A DNA stretch of 64,000 nucleotides. Origin: Membranipora membranacea (taxonomy: Eukaryota; Bryozoa; Gymnolaemata; Cheilostomatida; Membraniporidae). Positions 1 through 12,433 of this stretch are shown in pieces. The position numbers and the translations under genes are program-made. Below the pieces are notes generated by a model, which saw only the letters and a program-made list of their open reading frames with translations, searched no databases and was not told where the DNA came from. The DNA lies in the NCBI GenBank assembly GCA_914767715.1, contig OU612069.1:18473387-18537386 (forward strand), read 5' to 3'. Positions within the stretch are counted from its first letter, which is position 1. Each line of letters opens with the position of its first letter.

Positions 1-724
1 TCATCATGCTGAAAATGAGGTATTGTGATGATGTTAACCAAATCTACTAAAAATGCTATGAAACTTTTCAGGAGACAAAAGCAGCATTATATTTTCACCA
101 TTTTTCGCCATCACCTGTTATTGGTGTAGCACAGCCTGGGAGCTTTCTTACCTATCTAATTCTTTAGCTTTCGATTGAGCTCATGTTAAACTTGAAATTA
201 CCCCTTTGAAAGCAAACTAATTTGATCATAGTAGGCAAAGTTCCTTCTATGCATTCCACTGAGTAGGAACAGGTTACATGACAACAAATTCAATAGAATG
301 AAGACAATAAGATGTAACTAAACTCAAAGGAGTATTCAAATGCACCAAATTATGAGATTAAAAGGATTTTCCTTGGTTGTTTACCAGGTTAGGGCAACAG
401 TTCAGGTTTTAATCTCGAAATGAAACAATTCCTAGACTGATTGCCATCCTTGTTAGGGCTTGTGTCAGTTGTACGAGCTACTCAGTTGCTTTTTTTCTTC
501 TTTTTTTAATACTTTATTGGTGTAATCTTCATTCTCATAGAATGTTTTACAATAATATAAGCCTTGAAAAGAAATTAATAGTAGATTGACAGAAAAGAAA
601 AATTATCATGTTATCTGTACAAAATAATAAAATAATCTGTGGAAGAATGAATTTTGAGTAAACTGTTTATATATAAACTATGCATATATAGTGTATTCAA
701 TTCAACTGTCATATCAAATTTCAG
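1..724. other. AT-rich non-coding, probably intron
   Basis: No exon or repeat could be supported here. It lies directly upstream of the first recognised exon of the 34-residue-repeat gene (725) and ends in a splice acceptor, so it is most simply read as intron. The 5' exons of that gene are expected outside the window. Confidence 0.4.
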
Positions 725-3700
725 AACTTGGCAAAGGCTGAACCCAAGAAACCATTTCAACCTCAGAGTGATATTGATGTTGCATTGGATGATAAAGCCA
801 GAACAAATAAAAGAGGAAATCAGATCAGGTAAGCAAAGATGGTCTTCGGTACGATTCTGATAGAAGTCTTGTTTGCTGAAGAAATTAAAATAATATTGAA
901 AAACAATAAATATTTTGCGCTCAAATCACTTTAGCTCTCCAATTATGAATTCGAAATAACAATTATCAACATAGAGAAGAGAAAATTACAGACAGAATAA
1001 GTGACACATGCTACGGATGTTAGCAACTCAACGACATAGAATTTTGTAGAACTAATAATTATTTACTTCAACATAATATCGGGTTGTTGTTGCTAAAATC
1101 AAACAGTATTGAAATAGTGCTATTTAATAAATGAAACCATGACATTGATAACAAAAAGCTTGCCGAATTGAAATTTTCTAAATCCGATCGATTGTGATCG
1201 TGATATTGACAAAAACAACCTTAACAGCTAACTGCAAATCAATGATAACACCAATAAGCCTATTGCACGATACGATTCCGTTGGGCCACCGAAAATTAAG
1301 TGCCTTTATGATAATGCTCGATGTATTGTCCTGTCTAGGATCACCATTATTATTGAATCGCTTTTTGGTTTGGAGAACATCCTCCACATTTGGCTTAATG
1401 AGTCTTCGAGGCTTAGCTCAAAAGAACTGGAGTCAATGACCTCATTTATATATTGCCAATTTTCTATACATAATTTCTTTGATATTATTGCCCAGGGAGC
1501 CAGATGATGATTCTTCATCAAGTTCGAGGTAATTATTTTCATCCTCACTCCTATCTTGAATGGATTCAAGTGATCTTCTGAATATTTTAAGCACATTTAA
1601 CGGAAAAAATAATGTCTCTATTTCATCATCTTTCTGCTACAAATTACGCATATTATCTTCATTTCTCATCGTATATTGATTGAACGTTTTTTAAACAATA
1701 GTCTGCCTACTCAGGAATATCATAGAGTTTTTATTATTCAGTGACAGTCCGATCATCAGCGGAAAACAAAGACACCAAAAGGCTTCGCATTCCCTAAGAA
1801 GAATTCAGAATGGGACTTCAACACAGAGAGGTAAATTCATGTGACAATCAACGTCAAGAATATATTTGGTTAGCTTCAAAGTAAGTCTGTTTGTCTTTTT
1901 CTTGTCTTTCCAGTCAATTCCTAATAACCTAAGAACCAAAAAACATAGTGATGAGTTGTTTTTAGGAATAACTGGACGGAAAACACACAGGGCACCCTCT
2001 TACGGAGAACAAGCCATAAATCAGGGATTATCTGGTACTGTATTCAGACAAGCTTCAGATATTAGAGGTATCTTTCTTTATGATTGACGTACAGCAAACA
2101 ATTGCTGTTTTCCTTATGTTAAATCTGATAAAAGTCACGGTTGAAATAAAACTGTTACATGTCGCGTTTGTTCTAATCAAGCTTCTCGTCATAGCTCTCT
2201 GAGATCATGTTGCTTGCATTAAATTGATTCAACCTAAACATTGGGAAACTTTCCTGTATACACTTGTATATCAAATATTTCACTGTGATGATGGTTATTG
2301 CTTTTTAGAAAGTTTGAAATAGTTTCATTTATATTGTATGCTGTTGGCTTCTCTATGTGGAAACTATGTAGTGTAGATTCTGTTTATTTTCCAATGATCG
2401 AAATATTTTGCAGATCATGTTTTTACAGGTCGTGCTGGGATGCTGTGAAATGAAAATGACTGTAGTACTTCTAACAAGATTCCTTTATTTTCGAAAACTA
2501 AAAATTAATGTCCCGTTGGTGTTTTTTTTCCAGGACCTAGACAGCAAGGACATCAAGTGTTCCAGCATGGAAGAGAGCTGGCTGAAAATCAAGCTTTATT
2601 CGAACTCGGATTAAGGCGTCGCATCGAACAAAGAGGTAAACACTTCTATCTATTTGACATAGCATTTCCATACTTTAAATTCAGCAGCTAGACAAATTTT
2701 CTCATGATACCAATTTGTATGTCATCAATCTCAAGCCTCCTTCTTTTCAACAATACTGCGTCTTAGTACAGCACAGCACAGCACAGCACAGACTGGTATA
2801 TATTTATATTTATTTTACAAACAACCTTTGCGTTGATCATTGAGCTAATCTTAATTGTGGCGTAATCACAAAAATAAACTGCTCATATATTATCAATTTT
2901 ATTAACCACCGATCAATCCATGAGGCAAATAAGACCATGTGAAAACAAAAAATAAAGCAATAAGAAGGCATTAAGGATAATTTATTCTGTCTCTGCCAAG
3001 TTGATTAAAAAAAATCCGATGTCATATCACTCGCCCATCCCGAGGCATGGGCAGCGAAATATTAATGCCTTAATGGCGAGGCTGCAATATCTGCGCCAAT
3101 TTGCTCTCAGTTTACAGGCAGGTCGGAGCACACCTGGGGGCCTACCAATCCCCAGTAGAAGATGGACTGCAGTGGGATTCGAACCCACGACCTTCAACAT
3201 TTGCGTGTTGAAGTCCGGCATTCTAACCAACTGAGCCACCTCCTACTCCTAGTGGTTGAGAAATAAAAGCGTCTGTTGACTCATAATAAAAATACTGTAT
3301 AATATAAAACGTTGCAGTGTTGTACCGTTATAAAATGATACTCAGAAAAAGATACAACATACAGTGGTGCGCGTACCACTGCACAACACACAGGTCTTCA
3401 GCTAGAAACCATGAGTCAAGCGCTGTTTCGAGGCCTCCTCATGGCCGGCCCAGCAGCATGAAGCCACCCCTGTGTGTTGATGAGCATCTCAATCAATCTC
3501 ATCGATCCCTCAGTGGTTTTTTGTAAGTTTCGATGGTTTGAAATAATTGGTGTATTTACGCTGTTGCGCAACCAGGGAGGCTGCCAACTCGTCATTGTTT
3601 CAGTGTAACAATGTTCGCCCCATCACTCTCATGCTTATACTCTAAGCCAAACCAGTGCAGGGAGGTTTGCTTTCCATCAACTCATCGGCGCATCATCGCT

Positions 3701-6700
3701 AATCGTCAAGGCACCCGCCCCTCGTGCCATAATTCACTACTCAAATTCACCACATTGAGCATAGTACAACTCATACACAAGTCAGAAATATGACTTGTTT
3801 GCGCTACAGCCAGTGGGCTGACTGTGATCTCCTGTCTCGCTCTGCCTGCCTTTTATGCAATGGCCAAGCTTTTAATCCTATGCTTGTAATGCCTTAGATC
3901 TAACTCAGACTCACTTTGGTTTTTCACGCTGCAGAGATTATACTACTTTAATTTGAGTATTAAAGGCATAATCCTTCTACCCCGAGCAGTTTGCTAATCA
4001 TCACTTAATCCCCTCAATCTAATCCTTACAAGGATTATAAACAAAGGAATTAAATGCTGGCCAACCCCACAAAACAAAGTGAGTGTGTTAAACCCCAGCT
4101 TACAAGCAATAGGATTACTTTGCTTTTGTCTTCACACAGTGCTGTTGCCAAATCCATGCAGATGCGCTTTCTGCCTCATGTACTATGCTTTTTGTGGCTT
4201 GTTTGAGTTCTCTGCCCGACAGCCCAACTCTTGTCAGAAATTTGGTAACTGATCTAGCAATGAATCCACGGCAGCCAACTTCCAATGCGAATAATTCGCA
4301 ATTCCAACCTTTGTCTTTGCATTGTGTCACCAGATCTTCGTATCTTGTCAGTTTTCTCTCATGCGCGTTTGAAAGATTTTCTTCCCAAGGCACCGTCAAT
4401 TCCATCAATATTAGTGCTTTTTCTTTGTCAGACCACACAATTATCTTCCAAGGCTCTGCGGGCAATTCGACAGAATATGTCGAAGTGTGCCCTTGGCCGA
4501 GCACTCGGCGCATTTCGAGTTCTCGGTCAAATTCCAGCGTTCCAGGTTCGCCGGGGTCGGTAGTTGATCATAAGCTGCACCAATCAGAAAGCTGATCCTT
4601 TGTGGCTCCATCGACCACATTTCTGTCCATTGGAGCTGACGCTGCTCAACAGACTCCCAATAAGTCCATCTGCCTTGTTGGGCTTGGCATACAGCTTGTG
4701 TCTGGCAGCGCTCCTCTTCCATCTTGCGCACCTCATCAACCACCATCTCCCGTCTAGCCTTTGGGCTTTCCTTTGAGAACCACCACTTTGCTTCCCAGCC
4801 GATGCCATGACGTACAGTTGTCACAGTTGCCACAATCTCACTTATCTCAAGTCGAGATTTGGCATCTCTGACAGTCTCTGTGACAGACCACTTTTTACCA
4901 GTGTCAAGTGTTGGAGCACATTCCCTTATCACCTGGTCTGGTGACTCGTTCAACATCATATCCAGTCTCGCTTTTGATGTTTTGTACTCTTCCACAAGCG
5001 ATTTCATAGGTAGTGAAAGAGTAAACGAACTGGCATACAGTGCATTAGTGTTGAAGCTCCTTGGAACTCCGAGCCACTTACGCATGTGCTTGTTAATCAT
5101 TTGCTCCATTCTCTCAACTGGTGTAAGCGGAATATCATAAACTGTCAGAGGCCACAGGATTCGAGGCATGAGTGCAAAGTTGAGAATCCAGGCTTTGTAT
5201 TTACCAGACAGAAGACATTTTTCAATCGCGTCCAGCCCCGTAATGAGTTGCTTTGTCACCTCGTTTCTGCGAAACCTTTCTGTGATTGGTAAACTATACC
5301 ATCTTCCCAGGCTGCTCTGCAAGCGTGGGAATACGCTCTGTTCCTATGAAGTAGGTATTTGGTACAGGTTTGCCTTTACACAAAGACAGGGACCGGCTCT
5401 TGCTAGGTTTGAATCGCATCGCACATCTCTCTATCAACTCATGCAGTCTATCGATTGAAGCTACAACCTGAGGCTTGTCTGGTGATATTATTGTAATGTC
5501 ATCCATAAAGGCCCTTATTGGCGGTAGTATCTGGTTATTCGCAACCTGGATCCCGTTCACACTGCGTTGTGAATTCCGTATAACTATCTCCTTCACTATA
5601 ACAAATATCAAAGGTGATATAGCACATCCCATGGGATGCCTACTGCCAGCTTTTGCCAGCTCGTGGTAAAATTCTTAGTAGTGAATCGCATTTTGAACTT
5701 TTTATAGTAGCGCTCAACCATAACCCTTAGCCTGTCGGGCACCCAGAAGTGTGTTAGTGCGAGGTCAATTATACTGTGCGGTACAGAACCATAGGCGTTG
5801 GCCAAATCCAACCAGATTACCTCAAGGTTTGATTTAGCTTGTTTAGCAGATTTTATTGCTGACCAAATCATGCTCACATTCTCAAGACATCCAGGGAATC
5901 CTGGGATGCCTGCCTTCGGAACTGATGGATTAATAAATCCATTGTTCATGAGATAATCTGTCAGGCGTTTTGCCAGAACGCTGAAGAATATCTTGCCTTC
6001 TACATTTAGCAGTGATATTGGTCTAAACTGCCCTAGGTACTCCGCATTATCCTCTTTCGGTATATACACACCATTCGCACAACACCACTCATCTGGGACC
6101 TTGCCAGACTTCCAGATTTGGTTGAGTACTTTTGTTAAGATCTCCAGCGTGCCTGGAAATTTCTTGTATAGCTTATAACTGATGCCATTAATGCCTGGCA
6201 CACTTTTGGCGTGCCTTGGTAACTACCTGCGCAACTTCTCCAAACTTGATATCACCCATCTCAAAACTGAAACCTGGAGATGTTGGGCGTTTAAGCCCGG
6301 CAATATCAGTGTTCACCTCGCTTTTGTTACCGTACACCTTTGCCACCTTTTTATTTAAAAATTTGATGCATTGTGCTCTTAAACAGTTCTTACGAATATC
6401 AACTCTACACTTCAAGGCACGGTAGCGCCCTGAAGGTAGCTAATCTAGCTCCAAAAGAGGGTCATTCTCAGTGGAGTACATTTTAAGGCACTTATTTTGA
6501 AAACAATGTTCGTAGATATCAGATATGTTGGAGAATCTGCATCCTGCTAGATAACCTGCTGTGGAGATCACATTGTCAATAGATTTTTCACATGAATTGG
6601 ACATATGACCAAAAACAGTGCACAGATGGTAAATAAAAACGCACTCAATGAACGTGACATAGCATCTCAATCTGATTGGTTTAGGCACTTTGAGGAATGA

Positions 6701-9700
6701 TAGATGTTTCATAATAAAAAGCCGTTTTCTAGCTTTCCTAACGACAAACTGGGTATGATCTTTAAAAGTGAGCTTTGAGTCAATAGAAGTGCCAAGGTAT
6801 TCAAATTAATCGACTCGTTGAACCTCAGTACTCTTAATGATGATGTTATCACAGCTTGGATTATCACGTTTGTGACTAATAATCATTTCCTTTGTTTTTG
6901 TGACATTTAGTATGAGGTCATTGGCACAAAGCCAGTCAGTGAGGAATTCCGCAGCTGAGTCCAGTGTTGATGGTGTCTTAGGTGTTCAGAGCTCTAATAG
7001 GATAGTGTCATCTGCATATTTGATCAGGTAGTAGTTACCATATGGTGGTAAAGGCATATTCTGGACATATATGGAGAATAGCAGTTGGCTCAAGACGCAC
7101 CCCTGTGGACAGCCAGTGGATGTTGTTTTGACAGCAGAGAATTGACCTTTAACTTCCTCCTTTTGCCTCCTATCTGTCAGGAAGTTGTATATAAGGTTGA
7201 TGATGTTGCCATGTAGGGGGGAATTTATGAGTTGGTCTCTCAGCGTATTGGGGCTAATGGTGTTTAGTTTTTGGAGTTGGAGTCAAGATGTTTAGTAACT
7301 ATATCAAGTAACATCGCTAGAGCATCCTCTGTAGACCTGCGCTCTCCAAAGGCGAACTGGGACTCGTCCGTTGTACAGCCAGATATCATAGGTTTGGTGA
7401 CCCTCTCGAATGTTTTAGACACGATAGACATAAGGGCCACTGGTCGATAATCCTTTGCTACGTTGACAGTGTTTGATTTAGGAATTGGTTTTATTATAGC
7501 GGTTTTCCATATTAGTGGAAACTCACCCAGGTTGATGCAGCTGTTGAATAGATCACAGAGAGGTTGACTCAGAGAATATGCCGCCATCTTCAGCACCCTG
7601 GCAGGAATACCATCTGGCCCTTGACTTTTCTTTGGGATTGTTTGACAAAGACATTTGATGACCTCATCTACGCATATCTATCATATCATATCTCTGACGT
7701 ATTTATGAGTATTTATAAAAAAGGCTTGTTCTGCAAAGAGCAGTAATGGATTTAGGGAGGGTCGTGGATTTAGGATGGTGCCTGTCATTTGTTGCTAGGG
7801 GATGTAGATGATGGTGATGTGGATGGCTGGTGTTCTTTCTCACATTATCAACATACTTTAAGCAGCATATGTCCAGATAAACACTTAGTTCTGTTAAATT
7901 CAATGCTGCAAGACGCTCATCATAATGTTCTAACCATGGCAAAATAACCCTGAGACATAACTTCAGTAGTCTTTCAAGAATCTCCTTGTCCCCTTTCGAT
8001 AAGTATGGGAACCAACTTGGTGCTGCATACGAGATCACTGACAGAACTCTTGATCTATAAAATATGACCAGACTAGACGTGGAGACCCCAACTTTCCTGA
8101 GCCGAATAATGGCATGCACAGCTGGCCTTAGCTTACTTATTACAGAGTCAATGTGAGCACTGAATCTCATATGATTGTCAAAGCAAACCCCTAAAAGTTT
8201 GACTGATGGATTTTGTGAGATGGGCATGTCTTTTATCTTGATAGGATCAAAGATGATGTTCTTTTGGAGGGTTAGAGTCAGTGATTGTGACTCAGTGACG
8301 TTTAACAGCATCAAATTTTCTTCACACCAGCTTGCCGCATAATTAGCTGCAGACTGTAGAGGATTGTCATGAAATACGAGAGATGCTTTATGAGGTGACG
8401 AGTCGTCTATGCGCACTTCCGAGCTTTCTACCACATCATAAACTGTAGTGTCATCTGCGTATTTGATAAAAGGCATTTCGGGCAGTAACTCATGCACAAA
8501 AATGTTCCACAAGAGCGGTCTCATAATAGTACCCTGTGGAACTCCGATTTTGCAACACTCATATGATGAATATACATCTGCGTACCTCACTCAATTGAAG
8601 AAACTCATCATGAGTCTGACAAGACTAGGACTTTTATCAAAAGCTTTGCTGAAATCCAGCATCGAAGCCTGAACAGCAATGTTCTGTTTATCATCAAGAC
8701 TAGACGCAATTTCCATTTTATATTTCACAAGAGCGTCAGTGGTGCTCATTCCTTAAGTATATGCATACTGATCATCAAAACTGGGGAGTTCCGCATAGAT
8801 CAGCTCAGATATGATTTTCTCCGTAACTTTTTCTACATGGAAGAGCAACGAGATAGGTCTGAGCTCCTTGAAGGTAGAATGTGTCTTCACTTTATTCAAT
8901 GGAGTAACTTCTGCTCTTTTCCAAAGCGTGGGGAAATGACCGCTTTCAAGAACTTTGTTGAATATATTAGTTATTTGAAGTGACAACAGATGTGCATTGT
9001 TTTTGGTGACCCAGCTAGGATAATCCTCTCTATTAGTAGACTTGTGAGTGTTTATACCTCTAAGATGTTTGAAGACTTCCATTTCATTAACAGAGACATA
9101 AACACAATCATCAGGTAGAGAAGGGTATATTGGCACATAGCTTTGATGTCCATCGAGGTAATAGGTGTTTAACTCATGGTAGAACTGATGATAAAATAAT
9201 ATTAACACTATTACTAATCATGTTCCTCTCTGGAAAGACACGTTGCTGTGACAAAATCTCCCTTAAGAGTGATCAGAAGTACGTCATTCATGCTTTGTAG
9301 AACTTCCATAAGACTGTAGACTTCATGGTACAATTATTGATTTATTTTAGGAACTGCATTGCAAGTTCAGCTAGGAGCAGAAGGCCCCATAGGGACTGCT
9401 GTAACTCAGAAGGTATTGGGACCTGTCTTAACCGGAGCCTCTGAACCGTCAGGTACACTTTCATGACTATGATATGATATGAGTATTCTGGACATCATGA
9501 TGATCAAGCAGATAATAAAAAATCTTCTTGGTGGCTCAAAATTACGGGCATTACTGACGGTGACATTCCAATAAATGTGCCATTATTAATGGTTTTGCTT
9601 GCATGAGGAGTGCTGTGATCTTGATATGTGAGGTGCTGGGATATGGCCCAAAAAAACTTTCAGCAACTACCATATACATATACTATACCACAATATTTTC

Positions 9701-10224
9701 TACAATTTCAAACAGAACTAGGGCCAAAACAATAGCTCACGGAATAACCACAGTATAGTAATGCTGAAAAGATACTTTGTGGAAAGCTTCGATGTTGTAT
9801 TATGAGCCTGATCAGCAGCCCTCCCACCACACTCACATATGTATTCAATAAGTCAAACAAATGACAATGTTATTTTAGGAACTAATATGCTAGGAAATCC
9901 AGGAGCACAACTTAATATTGATCAAACTGGCAACCAAACCTCGTTGGGAGCAGGATTGAGAAGTCCCTCAGAACAGAGAGGTATGTTTTAGCTGTCATAA
10001 GATTAGTCTCTTTTATATTTTGCTGATGAAATATGATTCACTCTTTCAAACCTCAATTTATATTTGCATACCATCTATCATCGATTCTATTAATATCTCA
10101 TGTCTATGGTAAAAATTTAGATGATGGTGATCAACAGATTGTCAAGGCCGTCAATTCCGCTCTGGAGATATTGGCCATTGTTGCTTCAAGACGACAGCAG
10201 CCGCAGCCTTCGAGCCCTGAATGA
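725..10224 (+). CDS. Unrecognised gene of repeated 102-bp phase-1 exons (3' part)
   Basis: Not a family I recognise. Seven exons are supported by AG/GT borders and continuous reading frame: 725-828, 1742-1830, 1966-2067, 2534-2635, 9351-9452, 9879-9980 and terminal 10121-10224 (stop TGA 10222-10224). Exons 3 to 6 are each exactly 102 bp, begin and end in phase 1 with the split codon G|GN (glycine), and so encode interchangeable 34-residue units; three of the four end ...R-G at the junction (for example SPSEQRG, IEQRG). Exons 1 and 2 join in phase 2 and exon 2 also ends QRG. The units are hydrophilic, rich in Gln, Gly, Asn and Arg, without cysteines, suggesting a disordered or low-complexity protein. 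The last exon ends in the Gln/Pro-rich tail RRQQPQPSSPE. The 6.7-kb intron between exons 4 and 5 is filled by three antisense LINEs. Exon 1 is the least certain, since a second frame is also open through it. Confidence 0.55.
2636..3000. other. Intron with short CAGCA microsatellite
   Basis: Start of the long intron of the repeat-exon gene. A short tandem of the 5-mer CAGCA is visible at about 2768-2789; nothing else was recognised. Confidence 0.45.
3001..3243 (-). mobile_element. tRNA-derived SINE, copy 1
   Basis: Read on the minus strand, the element starts with a tRNA-like head: a pol III A-box (TGGCTCAGTTGG) and about 45 bases later a perfect B-box (GGTTCGAATCC). A roughly 150-bp body follows, ending in GATT..TTAATCAAC. 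A second copy on the + strand at 62180-62414 aligns over head, body and tail, so this is a dispersed family rather than a tRNA gene. The acceptor arms do not pair as a functional tRNA would require. It sits next to the 3' end of the R2-like LINE in the same intron. Confidence 0.8.
3317..6425 (-). mobile_element. R2/HERO-like non-LTR retrotransposon with RLE, degenerate
   Basis: Five overlapping frames on the minus strand (6415-6188, 6201-5608, 5632-5294, 5322-4441, 4513-4115) make one reverse transcriptase coding region broken by frameshifts. Visible landmarks are the RT finger motif QFRPISLLNVEGK, the catalytic MDD in AFMDDITIISP near 5505, a CX2CX7HX4C zinc motif near 4500 (C-A-E-C, then H and C) and a C-terminal block ELTVPWEE followed by YEDL, which matches the restriction-like endonuclease (PD-(D/E)XK) of R2/HERO-type elements. 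Where the family normally has the P-D pair of that nuclease, this copy reads P-W, so the nuclease looks dead. No apurinic endonuclease precedes the RT. The non-coding tail runs from 4115 to about 3317; a second copy of that tail exists at 47940-50130. The family name rests on remembered motifs. Confidence 0.75.
6440..7690 (-). mobile_element. CR1/Jockey-like LINE RT fragment (LINE-B)
   Basis: Minus-strand RT remnant, truncated at its 5' end. Landmarks in order are SQGPDGIPARVLKM near 7620, a DYRPVAL block near 7440, an F-G-E-R-R-S-T-E-D motif near 7340, CPQG plus a YADD catalytic box near 7105-7020, and the C-terminal thumb/connection ending at 6440. A frameshift or small deletion lies at about 7262, exactly before the N-T-I-S-P motif, and further stops interrupt the frame near 6987 and 6807. 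It abuts LINE-A on one side and the R2-like element on the other, both in the same orientation. Confidence 0.75.
7703..9208 (-). mobile_element. CR1-like LINE RT fragment (LINE-A)
   Basis: One minus-strand frame of about 500 codons runs from 9208 to the stop at 7703, with only two in-frame stops (near 8756 and 8588). It contains the RT landmarks W-K-R-A-E-V-T-P-L near 8920, LRPISLL near 8855, a V-P-Q-G-T block near 8535 and the catalytic box KYADDTTVYD near 8460. The C-terminal SYAAPSWFPYLSKGDKEILE and H-Y-D-E-R-L-A-A-L-N-L segments are typical of CR1-group ORF2 proteins. The endonuclease half is absent, so the copy is 5'-truncated. It lies about 140 bp before exon 5 of the repeat-exon gene, in antisense. 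Confidence 0.8.
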
Positions 10225-10289
10225 ACATAGACAACAAGAGGAACTGAAAGGGGATGAAAGTAATGATAATATCTAACACCCCACAAGAC

Positions 10290-12395
10290 ATATATATATA
10301 TATATATATATATACAGAGTTTTTACACCTAAAGAACTCATTTTTTCTTGAGAAATGTGACAAGGCTCAGTTATTTAATAACACAGTACTGTGTCATAAC
10401 TTGTGAAATTTACAAACTCTAACCTGGCCTCTGAGCCTCATATTTCAAAATTATCTTATCTTAACTCAAGCATTATCCTGCGAGTTATGCTAATTTACTA
10501 ATCTCATCAGTTCGCGATATTTCCTATTATCCTTAATAACTGAAGAGACAAGTCGTCTTTCACCAGGAAATGGCGTATTAGTCGCCCCTCCTATAGGGAA
10601 ACCCCCAGCTATCTTGTTAATCATTGAGGTAAGAAAAAGAAAAAAAAAAATACATATTCATATATGTGTACCAATAAGCAATGCATGCTCCCTTATGTAC
10701 ACAAAACTGTTGCCTTTGATGATACATTCCATAAGCACTAGCTACCTTTCTTACCGCACTTATTTGTGCTTTAAAATATATTTTTATTTTTAAGAATTCT
10801 GCACACAGCTCACCGGGAATAAGCTGTTGAGCAGTATTTTGTGATCAAAGCCGTTTCTATCTTTTTTCCTGATCAATTTTTTGCGTCATTGTAACTTGAA
10901 AAGATTTCTCACCAACCTTACACTGTATATTCTAGCTTCCTACATATGTTTTTGCATTTATACTTTCTCTGAGTTGTTCCGATCACTAAACTATATATAT
11001 ATATATATATATGTGTGTATATATTATATAATATGAAACATCCAAAAATATATCGAAGGCCTTACCTTATAAAAGTTCCTTGTGCACCACAGTTAAAAAG
11101 CATAAGTCGACAAGCTTAGTTGCTTCCTGCAGGCCACCACATTTTTTGTCAAGACAAGCTATTATTGCTTGGCGCTGAAAAATGATAAATAAGCTGAGGG
11201 AGAGAGGGTAACTCCTCGATTAAAAGCTTCTGCAGACTAGCAATTATCAACACTGTTACATACAAGGGGAAGCCTGGTTGCTACTGCCAAGATAGTCTTA
11301 CTAGTCGACAAGCAAACCTAACAGAGGTTAAGCATACAAGCAGTAACTAGGACCAGACCTTGTAGCAGGTGCATTTAGAACTGACTGAATATACAGCTAA
11401 ACTGAACACTGGACACAGGGAGTTTTGTATTTATTTCAATTTTGTATTTGGATGATGACCATGAAATCGAAAAAAATGGCATTTTAAAGCCTTCTAATAA
11501 TAATAATAATATTATGTGTCTGCTCCACATAGCAGGTTTGAAGGTAGTATAGATAATCCCTGGCTTTTGATATGTATATATATATATATATATAGATACA
11601 AATCTGTGCTTTTAAGTGTCATCTGTGTGTATTTGGCCCCAACTAAGTGTCACTCAAAAATAAGGAGTCATTTTATATGACCCACAAAAAATCATGTCTT
11701 AAATCCTCTTCAATAATCATGTTTGGCATCCTAAACCAAATAGTAATTAATGGTAGATAAAATAGCCTGACATGGTCAGACAACTCCAATGCAAAGATCT
11801 GCCCTACACACTGATAGCCACTATATATATATATATATATGAAAGACTCATTGTCCAGGGTTTTTATGGGTACAATAGTGGGATATAGAATATATGACAT
11901 TTTATTGCACAAATGTGTTTATATATATATATATATATCTTGCAAAATAAAAGTGTTCAAGTATAAGCTATTATTTTGGTGTTCGTATCTAAATAAACTT
12001 CCAGAGGCAGAACCTTAAACTACAGACAATGAAACCAACCACGCAGTTGAGTCTCTCATTGAACTGGATAATAAGGTGCTTCATATAAAATAGAAGGACA
12101 TCGAATTGATTAATCACAAATGCAATGCCATAAATCAGAGACATTATCGGTATCTACTCACTATAGCAAAGCCTTCTTACCCATAAGCTCACGGGTTTGA
12201 TTATAACTACTTTCTCACCACATCGTTTGGCTTTAGGCCTAACTATGCAGCAGTCGGGCGGTGCAATAACCTTGCTGAAATCGCAATGATCAGTTACCCA
12301 TATCGATGTCGATCGACCCCGAACGCTGAAGCTGGACAGTCTTCTAACATCATGCATCTTTGCACACGTAGAAATGGTAATCAAAAATGATCCTA

Positions 12396-12430
<35 letters not shown>
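10290..12430. repeat. Cluster of (AT)n microsatellites
   Basis: Six separate TA-dinucleotide tracts of roughly 19-30 bases are seen at 10290-10314, 10992-11012, 11575-11594, 11822-11840, 11920-11938 and 12400-12429. The sequence between them is AT-rich and without a convincing exon. A more GC-balanced patch at 12154-12384 is open on the minus strand, but no family or splice sites were recognised there. Confidence 0.85.

Positions 12431-12433
<3 letters not shown>

Noticed and set aside
3027-3239. Candidate tRNA gene
   Set aside because: A-box and B-box are good, but acceptor arms do not pair and a full-length second copy with the same non-tRNA body exists, so it is a SINE.
12154-12384. 76-codon minus-strand frame in a GC-richer patch
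   Set aside because: No domain, no paired splice sites and no repeat match; insufficient to call an exon.
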